Assembly (NCBI GenBank): GCA_001295865.1
Contig: LJHW01000013.1
Span: 1-54,622, forward strand
Origin: a beta proteobacterium AAP65
GTDB lineage: Bacteria > Pseudomonadota > Gammaproteobacteria > Burkholderiales > Burkholderiaceae_C
DNA: 54,622 bases
Direction of reading: 5' to 3'
The translations under genes were made by a program, and so were the position numbers. The notes beneath the pieces were generated by a model. The model did not search any database and was not told the origin of the DNA. It worked only from the letters and a program-made list of their open reading frames with translations. Below are positions 1 to 9,555 of the stretch, in pieces. How positions within the stretch are numbered: the stretch's first letter is position 1; each line of letters opens with the position of its first letter.

Positions 1-214
1 CGCTGGCGCCCACCCCCACCCCCGCCCGGGGGAGCCGCGCAGCACCGCCGGCCGGGGGCCCCCGGCTTGCCCCGCCGCGGGGGAGAGACGGCCCCGGGCC
101 CGCTGCGAAAAATGCGTTCCAGCCCGAAGCGATGGCCAGGCGAAGCAAAAAACGCCGAGAGCAGACGCACAGGGCCTGACCCTCAACGCCAACCCTCATC
201 CAGGAGCTTTCACC

Positions 215-592
215 ATGTTTCGCAACCTCATCGCCAGCCTCGCCGTCGCCCTGTTCAGCCTGAACGCCTTCGCGGCGGTGGACGCCAACCAGGCCACGCG
301 CGCCGACCTCGAAACCGTCAAGGGCATCGGCCCGGGCCTCTCGGCCAAGATCGTCGACGCCCGCAAGACCGGTGCCTTCAAAGACTGGAACGACCTCGTC
401 GAGCGTGTCGGCGGCATCGGCCCGGGCAACGCCGCGCGCTTTTCGCAAGCCGGCCTGACGGTGGGCGGCAGCACCTTCGACGCCCAGGCCCTGCCGGCCC
501 CGGCCGAAAAGAAGGCAGCCAAGGCCAAGAAGACGGAAAAGGCCGAGATGGCCGACAAGAGCCCCAGCGCCGGCGCCAAGACCGGCTCGTGA
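215..592 (+). CDS. ComEA-like helix-hairpin-helix exported protein
   Basis: A 125-residue protein. It begins with a signal peptide (residues 1-20, ending NAFA) and continues with a single ComEA-type double helix-hairpin-helix domain (about 22-83). Both GIGP hairpins are visible (KGIGPG and GGIGPG) and should bind the DNA backbone without sequence specificity. Such stand-alone ComEA proteins act in the periplasm as DNA receptors during natural transformation. The tail (about 93-125) is low-complexity Lys/Ala, which could add nonspecific DNA affinity. The ATG is preceded by AGGAG with an 8-nt spacer. The gene stands alone and converges on the patatin gene. The family is clear; the role in competence is inferred, since no other com genes are in view. 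Confidence 0.85.
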   Translation: MFRNLIASLAVALFSLNAFAAVDANQATRADLETVKGIGPGLSAKIVDARKTGAFKDWNDLVERVGGIGPGNAARFSQAGLTVGGSTFDAQALPAPAEKKAAKAKKTEKAEMADKSPSAGAKTGS

Positions 593-619
593 TGACCGGC
601 CGAAACTGCTGCAGCCCCC

Positions 620-652
620 GCCCCGGGAACGACCGCCCTTGCGGCCCGGGGC
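620..652. terminator. GC hairpin between convergent genes
   Basis: GCCCCGGG at 620-627 pairs with CCCGGGGC at 645-652, in the 61-nt gap between the convergent ComEA-like and patatin genes. There is no T-tract on either side, so a terminator role is only suggested by position. Confidence 0.3.
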
Positions 653-653
653 C

Positions 654-1901
654 TCAGGGCAGCAGCAGGTCGGGCTCGCCGGGCTGTGCGCGGCGGCGCC
701 CGGCGGCCAGGGTGTCCCAGCCGAAGAAGCGCAGCACCTCGTCGCGCCGCGCGTCGGTGTCGGCTTCGCCCAGGGCGATGAGCTCTTGCGTGTAGGGCGC
801 CTCGAACAGCAGGTAGCTCGCCAGCGCCGCGCCACGCGCCTGTTCGCCCTGCCCGCCCACGCCCACCCCCCGCAGCAGCGCGCGCACCGGTGCAGGCAAG
901 GCGCCAAGGTGGCGCGCGGCGATGTCGTCCAGGCGCTGCGAGGGCGAGATCACCAACGTCTCCAGCGGGCGCAGCGGCGTGTCGGCCAGCGCCGAATCGG
1001 GCAGCAGCGCCAGCGTGCGGTTGATGCGCTTCATGCGCTCGACATCCACCGCCAGCGCGTCGAGAAAGATGCTCGACATCGCATGGCCGGCAATCTGCGC
1101 CAGCGTCGGGTAACCCGCGGCTTCCACGTGCCGCCCCACGGGCTCTTGCATGCGCCCCACGCCCACGATGAACAGTCGCTGCGCGCCCAGGTGCACGGCC
1201 GGCGACAGCGGCGCGGTCTGGCGCATCGAGCCGTCGCCGAACCAACCGCCATCCTGAGCGCTGTCGATGCGCGAGGCCGGGAAGACAAAAGGAATGGCCG
1301 ACGAAGCCAGCAGGTGGGCCTGCGTCAGCCGCGCCGGCACCGCCTGGCGCTGCGAACGCTGCCAGGGCGCGATGGGCCGTGCCGTTTCATAGAAGGTGTA
1401 ATGCTCGCCGCTGCTGTAGCTGCTGGCCGTGACGGCCAGGGCCTGCAGGTGGCCCTGGGCCAGCATCAGCGGCAGTCGTTCCAGTGGCACCAGGCGCTGC
1501 AGCAGTTCCGCCAGCGGGCTGTTGTCGAGCAATGACTTGGGCCTGGCGCGCCGCCAGCGCGCGATCACCCACCCCACCGACACCATGGTCAGCCACTGCG
1601 CCCCCGAGCGGATCACGCCCAGCGAATCGGCGCGGTACACCTGGTCGGCATGGAAGTTCTGCCAGACCTTGGCCACCACGTCGACGGCGGCCTCGAAGCG
1701 GTCGGCCTGGCAGGCCAGGGCCGCGGCATTGATGGCCCCGGCCGAGGTGCCGCAAATCACGCCGAAGGGGTTGTTCTGGCGGGCCAGCGGCCCCAGAGCC
1801 TGGCGGCGCAAACGCGCCAAGGCCTTCAACACCCCCACCTGGTAGGCGGCGCGCGCACCGCCGCCGCTCAAGACCAGGGCTGTCAGGGGCGTCTCGTGCA
1901 T
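654..1901 (-). CDS. Patatin-like phospholipase
   Basis: A 415-residue patatin-family serine lipid acyl hydrolase. The oxyanion loop GGGARAAYQVG lies at about 13-23, the nucleophile Ser53 in the GTSAG elbow (51-55), and the catalytic Asp223 in the motif FGDGS, so the Ser-Asp dyad is intact. No signal peptide or strong membrane helix is apparent; the N-terminus runs straight into the fold, so it is probably cytoplasmic or peripheral. Substrate is unknown: bacterial relatives include phospholipases, polyhydroxyalkanoate depolymerases and NTE/RssA-like enzymes. It starts at an ATG and is a single-gene unit. Confidence 0.85.
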   Translation of the reverse strand: MHETPLTALVLSGGGARAAYQVGVLKALARLRRQALGPLARQNNPFGVICGTSAGAINAAALACQADRFEAAVDVVAKVWQNFHADQVYRADSLGVIRSGAQWLTMVSVGWVIARWRRARPKSLLDNSPLAELLQRLVPLERLPLMLAQGHLQALAVTASSYSSGEHYTFYETARPIAPWQRSQRQAVPARLTQAHLLASSAIPFVFPASRIDSAQDGGWFGDGSMRQTAPLSPAVHLGAQRLFIVGVGRMQEPVGRHVEAAGYPTLAQIAGHAMSSIFLDALAVDVERMKRINRTLALLPDSALADTPLRPLETLVISPSQRLDDIAARHLGALPAPVRALLRGVGVGGQGEQARGAALASYLLFEAPYTQELIALGEADTDARRDEVLRFFGWDTLAAGRRRAQPGEPDLLLP

Positions 1902-1952
1902 GGCCGACTCTAGCGCCCGCCGAACGGCGGCTGGCGCACGATCAGGCGGCGG

Positions 1953-2432
1953 TCAGTCGCGTTCTTTGCCCTTGCCCTGGCCGCGGTCGCCGTGCTTACG
2001 ATCGTCCTTGTCGTGGCCCTTGCCGCGGCCGGGGTGGCCGTCGTCGCCGCGGTCACGCCGGCCACCGCGCACCTGCTGGTCGTACCAGTCATGCCGCACG
2101 AAGTACACCGGCACGCCGCAGGCGTTGTAGTCGCGGCAGTGTTTCTTCCAGTCCTTGCGGTGGCCAGGCGGCACCCACAGGTAAACGGGCTGCACACGCA
2201 CCTCCCGCACCGGGCGCTGCACGATGACCGGTTGCGCGACGATGACCTGCGGTTGCGGGAAGCGGCCGATGTCGATGCGGCCATAAACGCCGGGCTGGCT
2301 GATGGCGATGGACACACCGACGTCGACATCGGCGCCTTGCGCCGGGCCTGCCGCGAACAAGGCAGCCCAGGCCAGAGCGGCAGCGGTCAGGCCGGCGCGG
2401 GAGGCGGCGGGGGTGGCAGACAAGGTCTTCAT
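1953..2432 (-). CDS. Small exported basic protein, unknown function
   Basis: The open frame extends further upstream, but the start chosen is the ATG at 2432, which gives 159 residues with a clear signal peptide (Ala/Leu core, cleavage near GPAQGA). The middle is Val/Pro-rich, with repeated QPVI/QPVY strands. It is followed by a conserved-looking block, VPPGHRKDWKKHC then YFVRHDWYD. The last 45 residues are a charged Gly/Asp/Lys/Arg tail that is probably disordered. Proteins of this type (exported, PPGH/WKKHC motif) are common in Burkholderiales but I know no assigned function. It lies 79 nt downstream of dnaE on the same strand; co-transcription is possible. Confidence 0.7.
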   Translation of the reverse strand: MKTLSATPAASRAGLTAAALAWAALFAAGPAQGADVDVGVSIAISQPGVYGRIDIGRFPQPQVIVAQPVIVQRPVREVRVQPVYLWVPPGHRKDWKKHCRDYNACGVPVYFVRHDWYDQQVRGGRRDRGDDGHPGRGKGHDKDDRKHGDRGQGKGKERD

Positions 2433-2511
2433 GGCCGGACTCCAGGATTCAACAGCGGAGGAGGGTGTGTACCTCAACAACGCCCGCGGTTCCCCCGGGC
2501 CGACCGACGTT

Positions 2512-5500
2512 TCATTCGTACACAACCGTGGCCTGCCCCTGGGCCAGGCTGCGCCAGCGGCCCAAGGCCTCGTCGCAAGGCCAGAAACGTGCGTCATCAC
2601 CGAGGTCGATGTCGGCACTGGCACCCCCGCGCTGCAGGTGCAGGCGGATGGGCAGGCCCTGCACGAGCTCACCGTGTTCGTCTTCGCTGCGTTTGGCCGG
2701 CCACAGGCGCAGCACATCGGCCACCGGCGGTGCGGCGCCAGCGCCCAGCTGCACCGAGAGGTAGCGGCCAAAACGCGCCCGCGCCGCAGCCAGGTCCCAC
2801 ACCTGCGTCACGTTCAGGCGCAGGCCGCCGCCGAAACGGTCGGGCTGCACCTTGCCCTGCACCAGCAGCAGCGTGTCTTCGGTCATCAGGTCGCGGCGCT
2901 CGGCAAAGATCTCGTCTTGCGCCACGGCTTCCACGGCCTCGGTGCCGTCGTCGAGCTTGAAGATCACCACCTTGCCGCGCATGCCGTTGACGCTGCGCGG
3001 GTCGGTGACGATGCCGGCCAGCAGCTGCGGCTCGCGGCTGTCCACCAGCTCGGCGATGGGCCGGCGCGCGAAGCGGCGCACCTCGTCCTTCCAGGCATCG
3101 AACAGGTGGCCCGAGAGGTAGAAGCCGATGGCCGTCTTCTCCTGCACCAGGCGTTCGCGCACGTCCCAGGCGGGCACGGCCACCAGGGCCGGCTCTTGCG
3201 TGCTGCTGCCGTGACTGTCACCGAAGTCGAACAGGCCGCCCTGCAGCGCGTTGGCCTCCTGGGTGTCGGCCCACTCGAAGGCCAGGCCCACGCTGGCCAG
3301 GGTGCTGGCGCGGTCGGGGTGCAGCAGGTCGAAAGCCCCAGCTTTCACCAGCGCTTCCACGGCGCGTTTGTTGACGGCCTTGCGGTCGACCCGCGCGCAG
3401 AAATCGAAAAGGCTGTGGAAAGGCCCGCCGCCCGCACCCGCGTGCGCGCCCAGGCCTTCACGCGCCGCCACGATGGCCTCGATGGCGCCCTGCCCCGTGC
3501 CCTTCACCGCGGCCAGGCCGTAGCGGATGGTCTTGTCGTCCACCGGCTCGAAACGCGCCGTGCCGCGGTTCACGTCAGGCGGCTGGAAGCTGAGGCCGAA
3601 GAGTTTGGCGTCGGCCAGCAGCACCTTGAGCTTGTCGGTGTTGTCGGCTTCGATGGTCATGTTGGCGGCATAGAACTCCGCCGTGCAGTGCACCTTGATC
3701 CAGGCCGTGTGGTACGCCAGCAGTGAATAGGCCGCGGCGTGGCTCTTGTTGAAGCCGTAGCCCGCGAACTTCTCCATCAGGTCGAACACTTCATCGGCCT
3801 TCTCGGGCGCGATGTTCAGCTTGGCCGCACCTTCGCGGAAGATGCCGCGGTGCTTGGCCATCTCTTCGGCCTTCTTCTTGCCCATCGCGCGGCGCAGCAG
3901 GTCGGCGCCGCCCAGGCTGTAGCCGCCCAGCACCTGCGCGGCCTGCATCACCTGCTCTTGGTAGACGAAGATGCCGTAGGTTTCATCCAGCACCGGCCCC
4001 AGCAGCGGGTGCGGATAAACGATGTCTTCCTTGCCGTTCTTGCGCGCGCAGAAGCTCGGGATGTTCTCCATCGGCCCGGGCCGGAACATGGCGTTCAGCG
4101 CGATCAGGTCTTCCAGGCGCGTGGGCTTGGCCTCGCGCAGCATGCCCTGCATGCCGCGGCTTTCAAACTGGAACACGGCTTCGGTCAGGCCATCGCTGAA
4201 GAGCTTGTAGACCCGCGCGTCGTTCAGCGGCAGCTTCTCGTAGTCGAAATCCGCCAGCTTGGGCCGGCGCTGGCGGATGTAGGTGCGGGCCAGCTCCAGG
4301 ATGGTGAGCGTGGCCAGGCCCAGGAAGTCGAACTTCACCAGGCCGATGGCTTCGACGTCGTCCTTGTCGTACTGGCTGACCGCGCTGTCGCTGCCGGGCT
4401 GCTGGTAGAGCGGGCAGAAGTCGGTGATCTTGCCCGGCGCGATCAGCACCCCCCCGGCGTGCATGCCGACGTTGCGGACCAGACCTTCCACCCGAATGGC
4501 CAGGCTCAGCAGCTCGGCCACCTCTTCTTCGGCCTTCTCGCGCTGCTCGAGCTCGGGCACCTCTTCGCGCACGTAGATGACACCGCCGTCCTTGTCTTTC
4601 GGGTCGGCGGGCACGGGCGCCAGCGTGTAGGTCTTGCCGGGCAGGCCGGGCACGAGCTTGGCCACGCTGTCCACGTGCCCGTAACCCATGCCCAGCACAC
4701 GGCCCACGTCGCGCAAAGCGGCCTTGCTGGCCATGGTGCCGAAGGTGGCGATCTGGCTCACGGCCTCGCGACCGTACTTGTCTTTCACGTACTCGATGAC
4801 ACGGTCGCGGTTGCCCTGGCAGAAGTCGATGTCGAAGTCGGGCATCGACACGCGCTCGGGGTTCAGGAAGCGTTCGAAGAGCAGCTTGTAGTACAGCGGG
4901 TCGAGGTCGGTGATGAAGAGCGCGTAAGCCACCAGCGAGCCGGCGCCCGAACCCCGGCCCGGCCCCACCGGGCAGCCGTTGGCCTTGGCCCAGACGATGA
5001 AGTCCGAGACGATGAGGAAGTAGCCCGGGAAGCCCATCTTGATGATGGTGCCCAGCTCAAATTCCAACCGCTCCACGTAGCGCGGGCGCTCCTTCTCGCG
5101 CTGGGCTTCGTCAGGAAACAGCGCCACCAGCCGCTTCTCCAGGCCCTCGTGCGAGAGCTGGCGGAAGTAGGCGTCCATGGGCATGCGCGTGCCGTCGGCC
5201 AGCACGGGCGTGGGGAAGTCGGGCAGCTGCGGCTTGCCCAGCACCAGCGTGAGGTGGCAGCGGCGCGCGATCTCCAGCGTGTTCTCCAGTGCCGAAGGCA
5301 GGTCGGCGAAGAGCTGGTGCATCTCGGCCGCGGTCTTGAAGTGCTGGTCGCGCGTGAAACGTTTGATGCGGCGCGGGTTGGCCAGGGTTTCGCCCTCGGC
5401 GATGCATACGCGCGCCTCGTGCGCGTCGAAGTCGTCGGCCTCCAGGAACTGGATGGGGTGCGTGGCCACCAGCGGCAGCTGCAGCTGCGCGGCCAGCGGC

Positions 5501-6060
5501 GCGGCGGCGCGCACGTGGGCCTCGTTGGTGGGCAGGCCGGCGCGCTGCACCTCGAGGTAGAAGCGGCCCGGGAAGAGTTCGGCCAGCTTGTGCGCCACCA
5601 TCGCGGCGCGTTCGGTGTCGCCGGCCAGCAGGGCCATGCCCACGGCCCCGAGGTCGGCCCCGCTCAGCGCGATCAGGCCCTCGCCCAGGGTCTCGAACCA
5701 CTCCCACTTCAGCCAGGCCTGGTTGCGCTGCACGTTGCCCACCCAGGCGCGCGCGAGCAACTCGCTCAGGTTCAGGTAACCCTGCTTGTTCTGCACCAGC
5801 AGCAGCAGGCGGCTGGCCTGCTTTTCGCCACCGGTCAGCGCTGCCTGGGGCTCCAGCAGCACGTCGGCGCCGATGAGCGGCTGCACGCCCTTGCCGCGGC
5901 AGGCGCTGTAGAACTTGACGGCGCCGAAGAGGTTGTTCAGGTCGGTGATGGCCAGCGCGGGCTGGCCGTCCTTGCGCGCGGCCGCGGCCGCGTCGCTGAT
6001 GCGCAAGGTGCCGTCGACGACGGAGTATTCGGTGTGGGTGCGCAGGTGGACGAAGCTCAT
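2512..6060 (-). CDS. dnaE: DNA polymerase III alpha subunit
   Basis: The replicative C-family polymerase, 1182 residues, close to the E. coli length of 1160. The N-terminal PHP domain starts at residue 1 (HLRTHTEYS near 5-13). The palm carries PDFDIDF at 407-413, with Asp408 and Asp410 as metal ligands. The third acidic residue is Asp578 in KFDFLGL. A helix-hairpin-helix region follows, then an OB-fold region near 1000-1080. The ATG at 6060 coincides with the conserved MSFVHLRTHTEYS start. It is the main replicase, as opposed to the DnaE2 paralogue encoded at 48931-52371 in this window. Confidence 0.97.
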   Translation of the reverse strand: MSFVHLRTHTEYSVVDGTLRISDAAAAARKDGQPALAITDLNNLFGAVKFYSACRGKGVQPLIGADVLLEPQAALTGGEKQASRLLLLVQNKQGYLNLSELLARAWVGNVQRNQAWLKWEWFETLGEGLIALSGADLGAVGMALLAGDTERAAMVAHKLAELFPGRFYLEVQRAGLPTNEAHVRAAAPLAAQLQLPLVATHPIQFLEADDFDAHEARVCIAEGETLANPRRIKRFTRDQHFKTAAEMHQLFADLPSALENTLEIARRCHLTLVLGKPQLPDFPTPVLADGTRMPMDAYFRQLSHEGLEKRLVALFPDEAQREKERPRYVERLEFELGTIIKMGFPGYFLIVSDFIVWAKANGCPVGPGRGSGAGSLVAYALFITDLDPLYYKLLFERFLNPERVSMPDFDIDFCQGNRDRVIEYVKDKYGREAVSQIATFGTMASKAALRDVGRVLGMGYGHVDSVAKLVPGLPGKTYTLAPVPADPKDKDGGVIYVREEVPELEQREKAEEEVAELLSLAIRVEGLVRNVGMHAGGVLIAPGKITDFCPLYQQPGSDSAVSQYDKDDVEAIGLVKFDFLGLATLTILELARTYIRQRRPKLADFDYEKLPLNDARVYKLFSDGLTEAVFQFESRGMQGMLREAKPTRLEDLIALNAMFRPGPMENIPSFCARKNGKEDIVYPHPLLGPVLDETYGIFVYQEQVMQAAQVLGGYSLGGADLLRRAMGKKKAEEMAKHRGIFREGAAKLNIAPEKADEVFDLMEKFAGYGFNKSHAAAYSLLAYHTAWIKVHCTAEFYAANMTIEADNTDKLKVLLADAKLFGLSFQPPDVNRGTARFEPVDDKTIRYGLAAVKGTGQGAIEAIVAAREGLGAHAGAGGGPFHSLFDFCARVDRKAVNKRAVEALVKAGAFDLLHPDRASTLASVGLAFEWADTQEANALQGGLFDFGDSHGSSTQEPALVAVPAWDVRERLVQEKTAIGFYLSGHLFDAWKDEVRRFARRPIAELVDSREPQLLAGIVTDPRSVNGMRGKVVIFKLDDGTEAVEAVAQDEIFAERRDLMTEDTLLLVQGKVQPDRFGGGLRLNVTQVWDLAAARARFGRYLSVQLGAGAAPPVADVLRLWPAKRSEDEHGELVQGLPIRLHLQRGGASADIDLGDDARFWPCDEALGRWRSLAQGQATVVYE

Positions 6061-6130
6061 CCAGGCATTCTAGAGAGCCCCCTCTGCCTAGAATCCGCCG
6101 CACTTCCAGCACGAAGAAAGCGGCCAGACG

Positions 6131-7099
6131 ATGGCGATGTGGGTGCAGCGGGCCGTCGGGCTGCTGTTGATCTTGAGTGCCATCGCACTGGCCCTGCTGC
6201 GCGCGCCCGACGTGCCGGCCGAAGGGCTGGTGGCGCGCTGGGCGCCGGCGCCCTCCGACTTCATCGACGTGAAGGGCCAGACCGTGCACTTCCGCGACGA
6301 AGGCCCGCGCCATGACGGCAGCGGCGGCACGCCGCCGCCGCTGCTTTTGATCCACGGCACCTCGTCCAGCCTGCACACCTGGGAGGGCTGGGTGAAGGCG
6401 CTGAAGGGCCAGCGGCGCGTCATCAGTTTCGACCTGCCGGGTTTCGGCCTCACCGGGCCCTTCGAAGGCCAGTACGAGCGCGACAACTACCACGGCGACG
6501 TCTACGCGCGTTTCGTGCTCGATCTGCTGGACGAGCTGAAGCTGCAGCAGGTGGTGATCGCAGGCAACTCGCTGGGCGGCGAGGTGGCGTGGCGCACCGC
6601 GGTGATGGCCCCGCAGCGCGTGGCCGGCCTGGTGCTGGTGGACGCCGTGGGGCCACGTTTCACGCCTTTGGCCGTGCCGCTGGGTTTCCAGCTGGCGCGT
6701 GTGCCGGTGCTGGGCCGGCTGGGCGAGTTCGCGCTGTCCAAGGGGCTGGTGGCCGAAGGGCTGCAGAGCGTCTACGGCGAAGCCGATCGCGTCACAGACG
6801 CCTTGATCGACCGCCACTACGAACTGGCGCTGCGCGAAGGCAACCGCCGCGCTTTGGGCCTGCGGGTGCGGCAGATGGTCAACGGAGAACACGAAGACCG
6901 CATCAACACGGTGCGCACGCCCACGCTGCTGCTCTGGGGTTCGCGCGACCGCCTCGTGCCGCCCAGCGTGGGGCAAGACTTCGCACGCCGCATCGCCGGC
7001 AGCCAGCTGGTGCTGCTGGAGGGCCTGGGCCACGTGCCGCAGGAAGAAGACCCGGCGCGTAGCGTGGCGCCCGTCAAGACCTTTCTCGGCTTGCGCTGA
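6131..7099 (+). CDS. Alpha/beta hydrolase, membrane-anchored or exported
   Basis: A 322-residue alpha/beta-hydrolase. A hydrophobic segment at 8-23 is a signal anchor or uncleaved signal. The fold runs from about 43 to the end: oxyanion motif HGTSSS (75-80), nucleophile Ser147 in GNSLGG, acid Asp273 in WGSRDRLVPP, and His301 in GLGHVPQEE. The triad is complete. The sequence resembles haloalkane-dehalogenase/meta-cleavage-hydrolase-like enzymes, but the substrate cannot be told. It is divergent from dnaE with only 70 nt between the starts. A second Met two codons in (6137) is an alternative start. Confidence 0.85.
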   Translation: MAMWVQRAVGLLLILSAIALALLRAPDVPAEGLVARWAPAPSDFIDVKGQTVHFRDEGPRHDGSGGTPPPLLLIHGTSSSLHTWEGWVKALKGQRRVISFDLPGFGLTGPFEGQYERDNYHGDVYARFVLDLLDELKLQQVVIAGNSLGGEVAWRTAVMAPQRVAGLVLVDAVGPRFTPLAVPLGFQLARVPVLGRLGEFALSKGLVAEGLQSVYGEADRVTDALIDRHYELALREGNRRALGLRVRQMVNGEHEDRINTVRTPTLLLWGSRDRLVPPSVGQDFARRIAGSQLVLLEGLGHVPQEEDPARSVAPVKTFLGLR

Positions 7100-7200
7100 G
7101 CGCGGCGCCGAGGCGCCCAGGCGTCGAAAGGCCGAACTGGGCCGCTTCCGCCCCGCTGCTCGGCCCTTGGTCACGCAGCGCCGGCCCCAGCATGCCGGGG

Positions 7201-8238
7201 ATGAACACCCTGGCCCTGGTCGTCATCGCGCGCAACGAAGCCCGTTGCATCACCCGCTGCCTGCGCAGCTTTGCCGGCCACGTCGACCGCATGCTGGTGC
7301 TGGACACCGGCTCCACCGACGAGACGGCCGCGCTGGCCCTCGCCGCTGGCGCTGAAGTGCGGCACTTCGAGTGGTGCGACGACTTCGCCGCCGCGCGCAA
7401 TGCCGCACTGCGCGCCGCCGGCGCCGACTGGCACCTGGTGGTGGACGCCGACGAATGGCTGGACAGCGGCACCGAAGCCCTGGCCGCCTGGCGCCTGACG
7501 CCGCCGCACCGCCTGGGCCTGGTGGACATCCGCAACACCTTCGACGGCCCGCAGGGCGCCGGCGTGGCCACGGCGGCCATCGCACGCCTGCTGCCGGGCC
7601 ACGTGCGCTACCAGGGCCGCATCCACGAACAGCCCGACACCGCCCTGCCCGCCGCCCCCAGCGGCCTGCGCCTGCTGCACGACGGTTACGCCAGCGCACA
7701 GAAGCAGGCCAAGGCCGACCGCAACGAACGCCTGCTGCACCTGGCCTTGGCCGAGCAGCCGCACGACCCCTACCTGCTCTACCAGCTGGGCGGTGAACTC
7801 GCGCTGCGCCAGGCCCATATGGAAGCCGCCGGCGCCTATGCGCAAGCGCTGCAGCAGGTGCACCCGCGCGCCAGCTACCGCGGCGACCTCGTGCGCCGCA
7901 TGCTGGTGGTGCTGCAGGCCCTGGGTGAATGGGGCGTGGCCGCCGAGTTGCTGGAAGCCGAACTGCAGCGTTATGCCGGCTCGGCCTACTTCATGCTGAC
8001 GGTGGGCAATGTGTTCTGGAACTGGGCCGAAGACCAGCCCGCCGCCGCCGCCGCCGTGCTGCCCATGGCCGAAGACGCCTGGCAGCAGGCGCTGCAGCTC
8101 TCGCGCGGCGCGGCTGCCTCAGACGGCAGCGACACCGGCCACGGCCTGCAACTCGAACAGACCGGCGAACACGCCGCCCTGAGCCTGGCCGCGCTGTACG
8201 AACGCCGCGCGCTGGCCGCCGCGCTGCCGGCGCACTGA
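7201..8238 (+). CDS. Family 2 glycosyltransferase with helical-repeat C-terminus
   Basis: A 345-residue protein from the ATG at 7201; an ATG nine bases upstream at 7192 is equally possible, as neither has a good Shine-Dalgarno. The N-terminal half is a GT-A fold of glycosyltransferase family 2: VVIARNEA at the start, DTGSTDET, and the DxD-like metal motif DADEWLD. The C-terminal half (about 180-345) is Ala/Leu/Gln-rich helical sequence with TPR-like spacing. This domain pair is typical of SPBc2/tetratricopeptide glycosyltransferases that modify proteins or surface glycans. Its acceptor is unknown. Flagellin glycosylation is conceivable given the flagellar block 2.7 kb away, but that is only proximity. 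It converges on the egtB-like gene 6 nt away. Confidence 0.8.
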   Translation: MNTLALVVIARNEARCITRCLRSFAGHVDRMLVLDTGSTDETAALALAAGAEVRHFEWCDDFAAARNAALRAAGADWHLVVDADEWLDSGTEALAAWRLTPPHRLGLVDIRNTFDGPQGAGVATAAIARLLPGHVRYQGRIHEQPDTALPAAPSGLRLLHDGYASAQKQAKADRNERLLHLALAEQPHDPYLLYQLGGELALRQAHMEAAGAYAQALQQVHPRASYRGDLVRRMLVVLQALGEWGVAAELLEAELQRYAGSAYFMLTVGNVFWNWAEDQPAAAAAVLPMAEDAWQQALQLSRGAAASDGSDTGHGLQLEQTGEHAALSLAALYERRALAAALPAH

Positions 8239-8244
8239 AGCGCT

Positions 8245-9555
8245 TCAGCCTTCGCAGGCCAGGCGCAGCCCGGTGAACTGCCAGCGCGCAGCGGCCGGAA
8301 AGAAGTTGCGGTAGCTGGCGCGGATGTGCGCCCGCGGCGTGGCGCAAGAGCCGCCGCGCAGCACCGTCTGGTCGAGCATGAACTTGCCGTTGTACTCACC
8401 CACGGCGCCCGCCCAGGGCCGGTAGCCGGGGTAAGGCAGGTAGGCGCTGCGCGTCCATTGCCAGACCTCGCCGCACAGCTGCTGCAGGCCCTGGCCCGCG
8501 TCGCCTGGCACCGGCACAGGCAGCGGTGCCTGCGGCTGCAGCGCCCCACCTTCGATGAAGCCGCCCGCGGCCAAGGCCGCCGCAAAAGCCGGCTCGGCCG
8601 CGGCTTCCCATTCGGCCTCGGTGGGCAGACGCAGCGGCAGACCGCTTTGTGCCGACGCCCAGCGCGCGTAGGCCTCGGCCTCGTAGAAGCTCACGTGCAC
8701 CACCGGCGCTGCCGGCTGCAGCGGCTCCAGGCCGCGCAACGTGAACTGCCGCCAGCCCGCGCCCCCACCTTCGGCCCGGCGCCAGTGCAGCGGCGCCTGC
8801 ACGCCCTGGGCCTGCACCCAATCCCAGCCGGCCGAGAGCCACCAGCGTGCGTCGCGGTAGCCGCCGTCGTCGATGAAGGCCCGCCAGTCTTCGTTGTTCA
8901 CCAGCCGGTGCGCCAGCGCGTGCGGCGCCAGGTGCACGCGGTGCCGCGGCCCTTCGTTGTCGAAGGCGAAGCCCTCGCCGGCATGGCCAAGCTCCACCAG
9001 GCCGGCGGGCTGCGACACCCAACGCACGGGCTCAGGCGCCGCTGCCTGAGGCGGTGCCGCGGCGGCATGCGCATAAGCCGGCAACAAGGGGTTGCACGAA
9101 AAGAGATGCAGCACATCGGTCAGCAGCAGTTCCTGGTGCTGCTGCTCGTGCTGCAGCCCAAGCTCCACCAGTTCAAGACAGGACGCCGGCAAGCCCTGCA
9201 CCGCCAGCACCGCCTGCAGCCGCGCATTCACCGCCATGCGCCAGGCCAGCACCTCGGCCAGCGAAGGCCGCGTCACCAGGCCGCGCTGCGGCCGCGGGTG
9301 GCGTTCCCCAACGGCCTGGTAATAACTGTTGAAAAGCACGCGGTAGGCCGGGTGGTGCGGCTGGAAGCCCGGCTCGTGCGCTTCGAGCACGAAGGTCTCG
9401 AAGAACCAGGTCACGTGCGCCAGGTGCCATTTCACGGGGCTGGCGTCGGCCATGCTCTGGGCCTGGCAGTCGGCCTCGCTCAGGCCGGCGGCCAGCGCCT
9501 CGGTCTGCGCGCGCACGGCGGCGCAGCGCTGGGCCAGCGCGGCCTGCGGGTTCAT
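8245..9555 (-). CDS. egtB: EgtB-like sulfoxide synthase (ergothioneine-type pathway)
   Basis: A 436-residue protein with an N-terminal DinB-like helical bundle and a C-terminal formylglycine-generating-enzyme (FGE-sulfatase) fold. The non-haem iron ligands expected for EgtB are present: His47 (in HLAHVTWFFE), then His136 and His140 in the HEQQHQE motif. The C-terminus has the usual FGE signatures (LPTEAEWE, VWQWT, LRGGSC). EgtB joins cysteine or gamma-glutamylcysteine to hercynine and oxidises sulphur using O2. The start overlaps the stop of the upstream dehydratase gene by ATGA, implying translational coupling. The usual partner egtD (histidine methyltransferase) is not in the window, so pathway assignment rests on this protein alone. 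Confidence 0.8.
   Translation of the reverse strand: MNPQAALAQRCAAVRAQTEALAAGLSEADCQAQSMADASPVKWHLAHVTWFFETFVLEAHEPGFQPHHPAYRVLFNSYYQAVGERHPRPQRGLVTRPSLAEVLAWRMAVNARLQAVLAVQGLPASCLELVELGLQHEQQHQELLLTDVLHLFSCNPLLPAYAHAAAAPPQAAAPEPVRWVSQPAGLVELGHAGEGFAFDNEGPRHRVHLAPHALAHRLVNNEDWRAFIDDGGYRDARWWLSAGWDWVQAQGVQAPLHWRRAEGGGAGWRQFTLRGLEPLQPAAPVVHVSFYEAEAYARWASAQSGLPLRLPTEAEWEAAAEPAFAAALAAGGFIEGGALQPQAPLPVPVPGDAGQGLQQLCGEVWQWTRSAYLPYPGYRPWAGAVGEYNGKFMLDQTVLRGGSCATPRAHIRASYRNFFPAAARWQFTGLRLACEG

Noticed and set aside
1..214. A gene in the first 214 bases
   Set aside because: Open frames there have no start signals or recognisable sequence; only very GC-rich DNA with G and C runs is visible.
3739..6315. 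858-codon open frame on the plus strand
   Set aside because: Antisense shadow of dnaE with no recognisable motifs.
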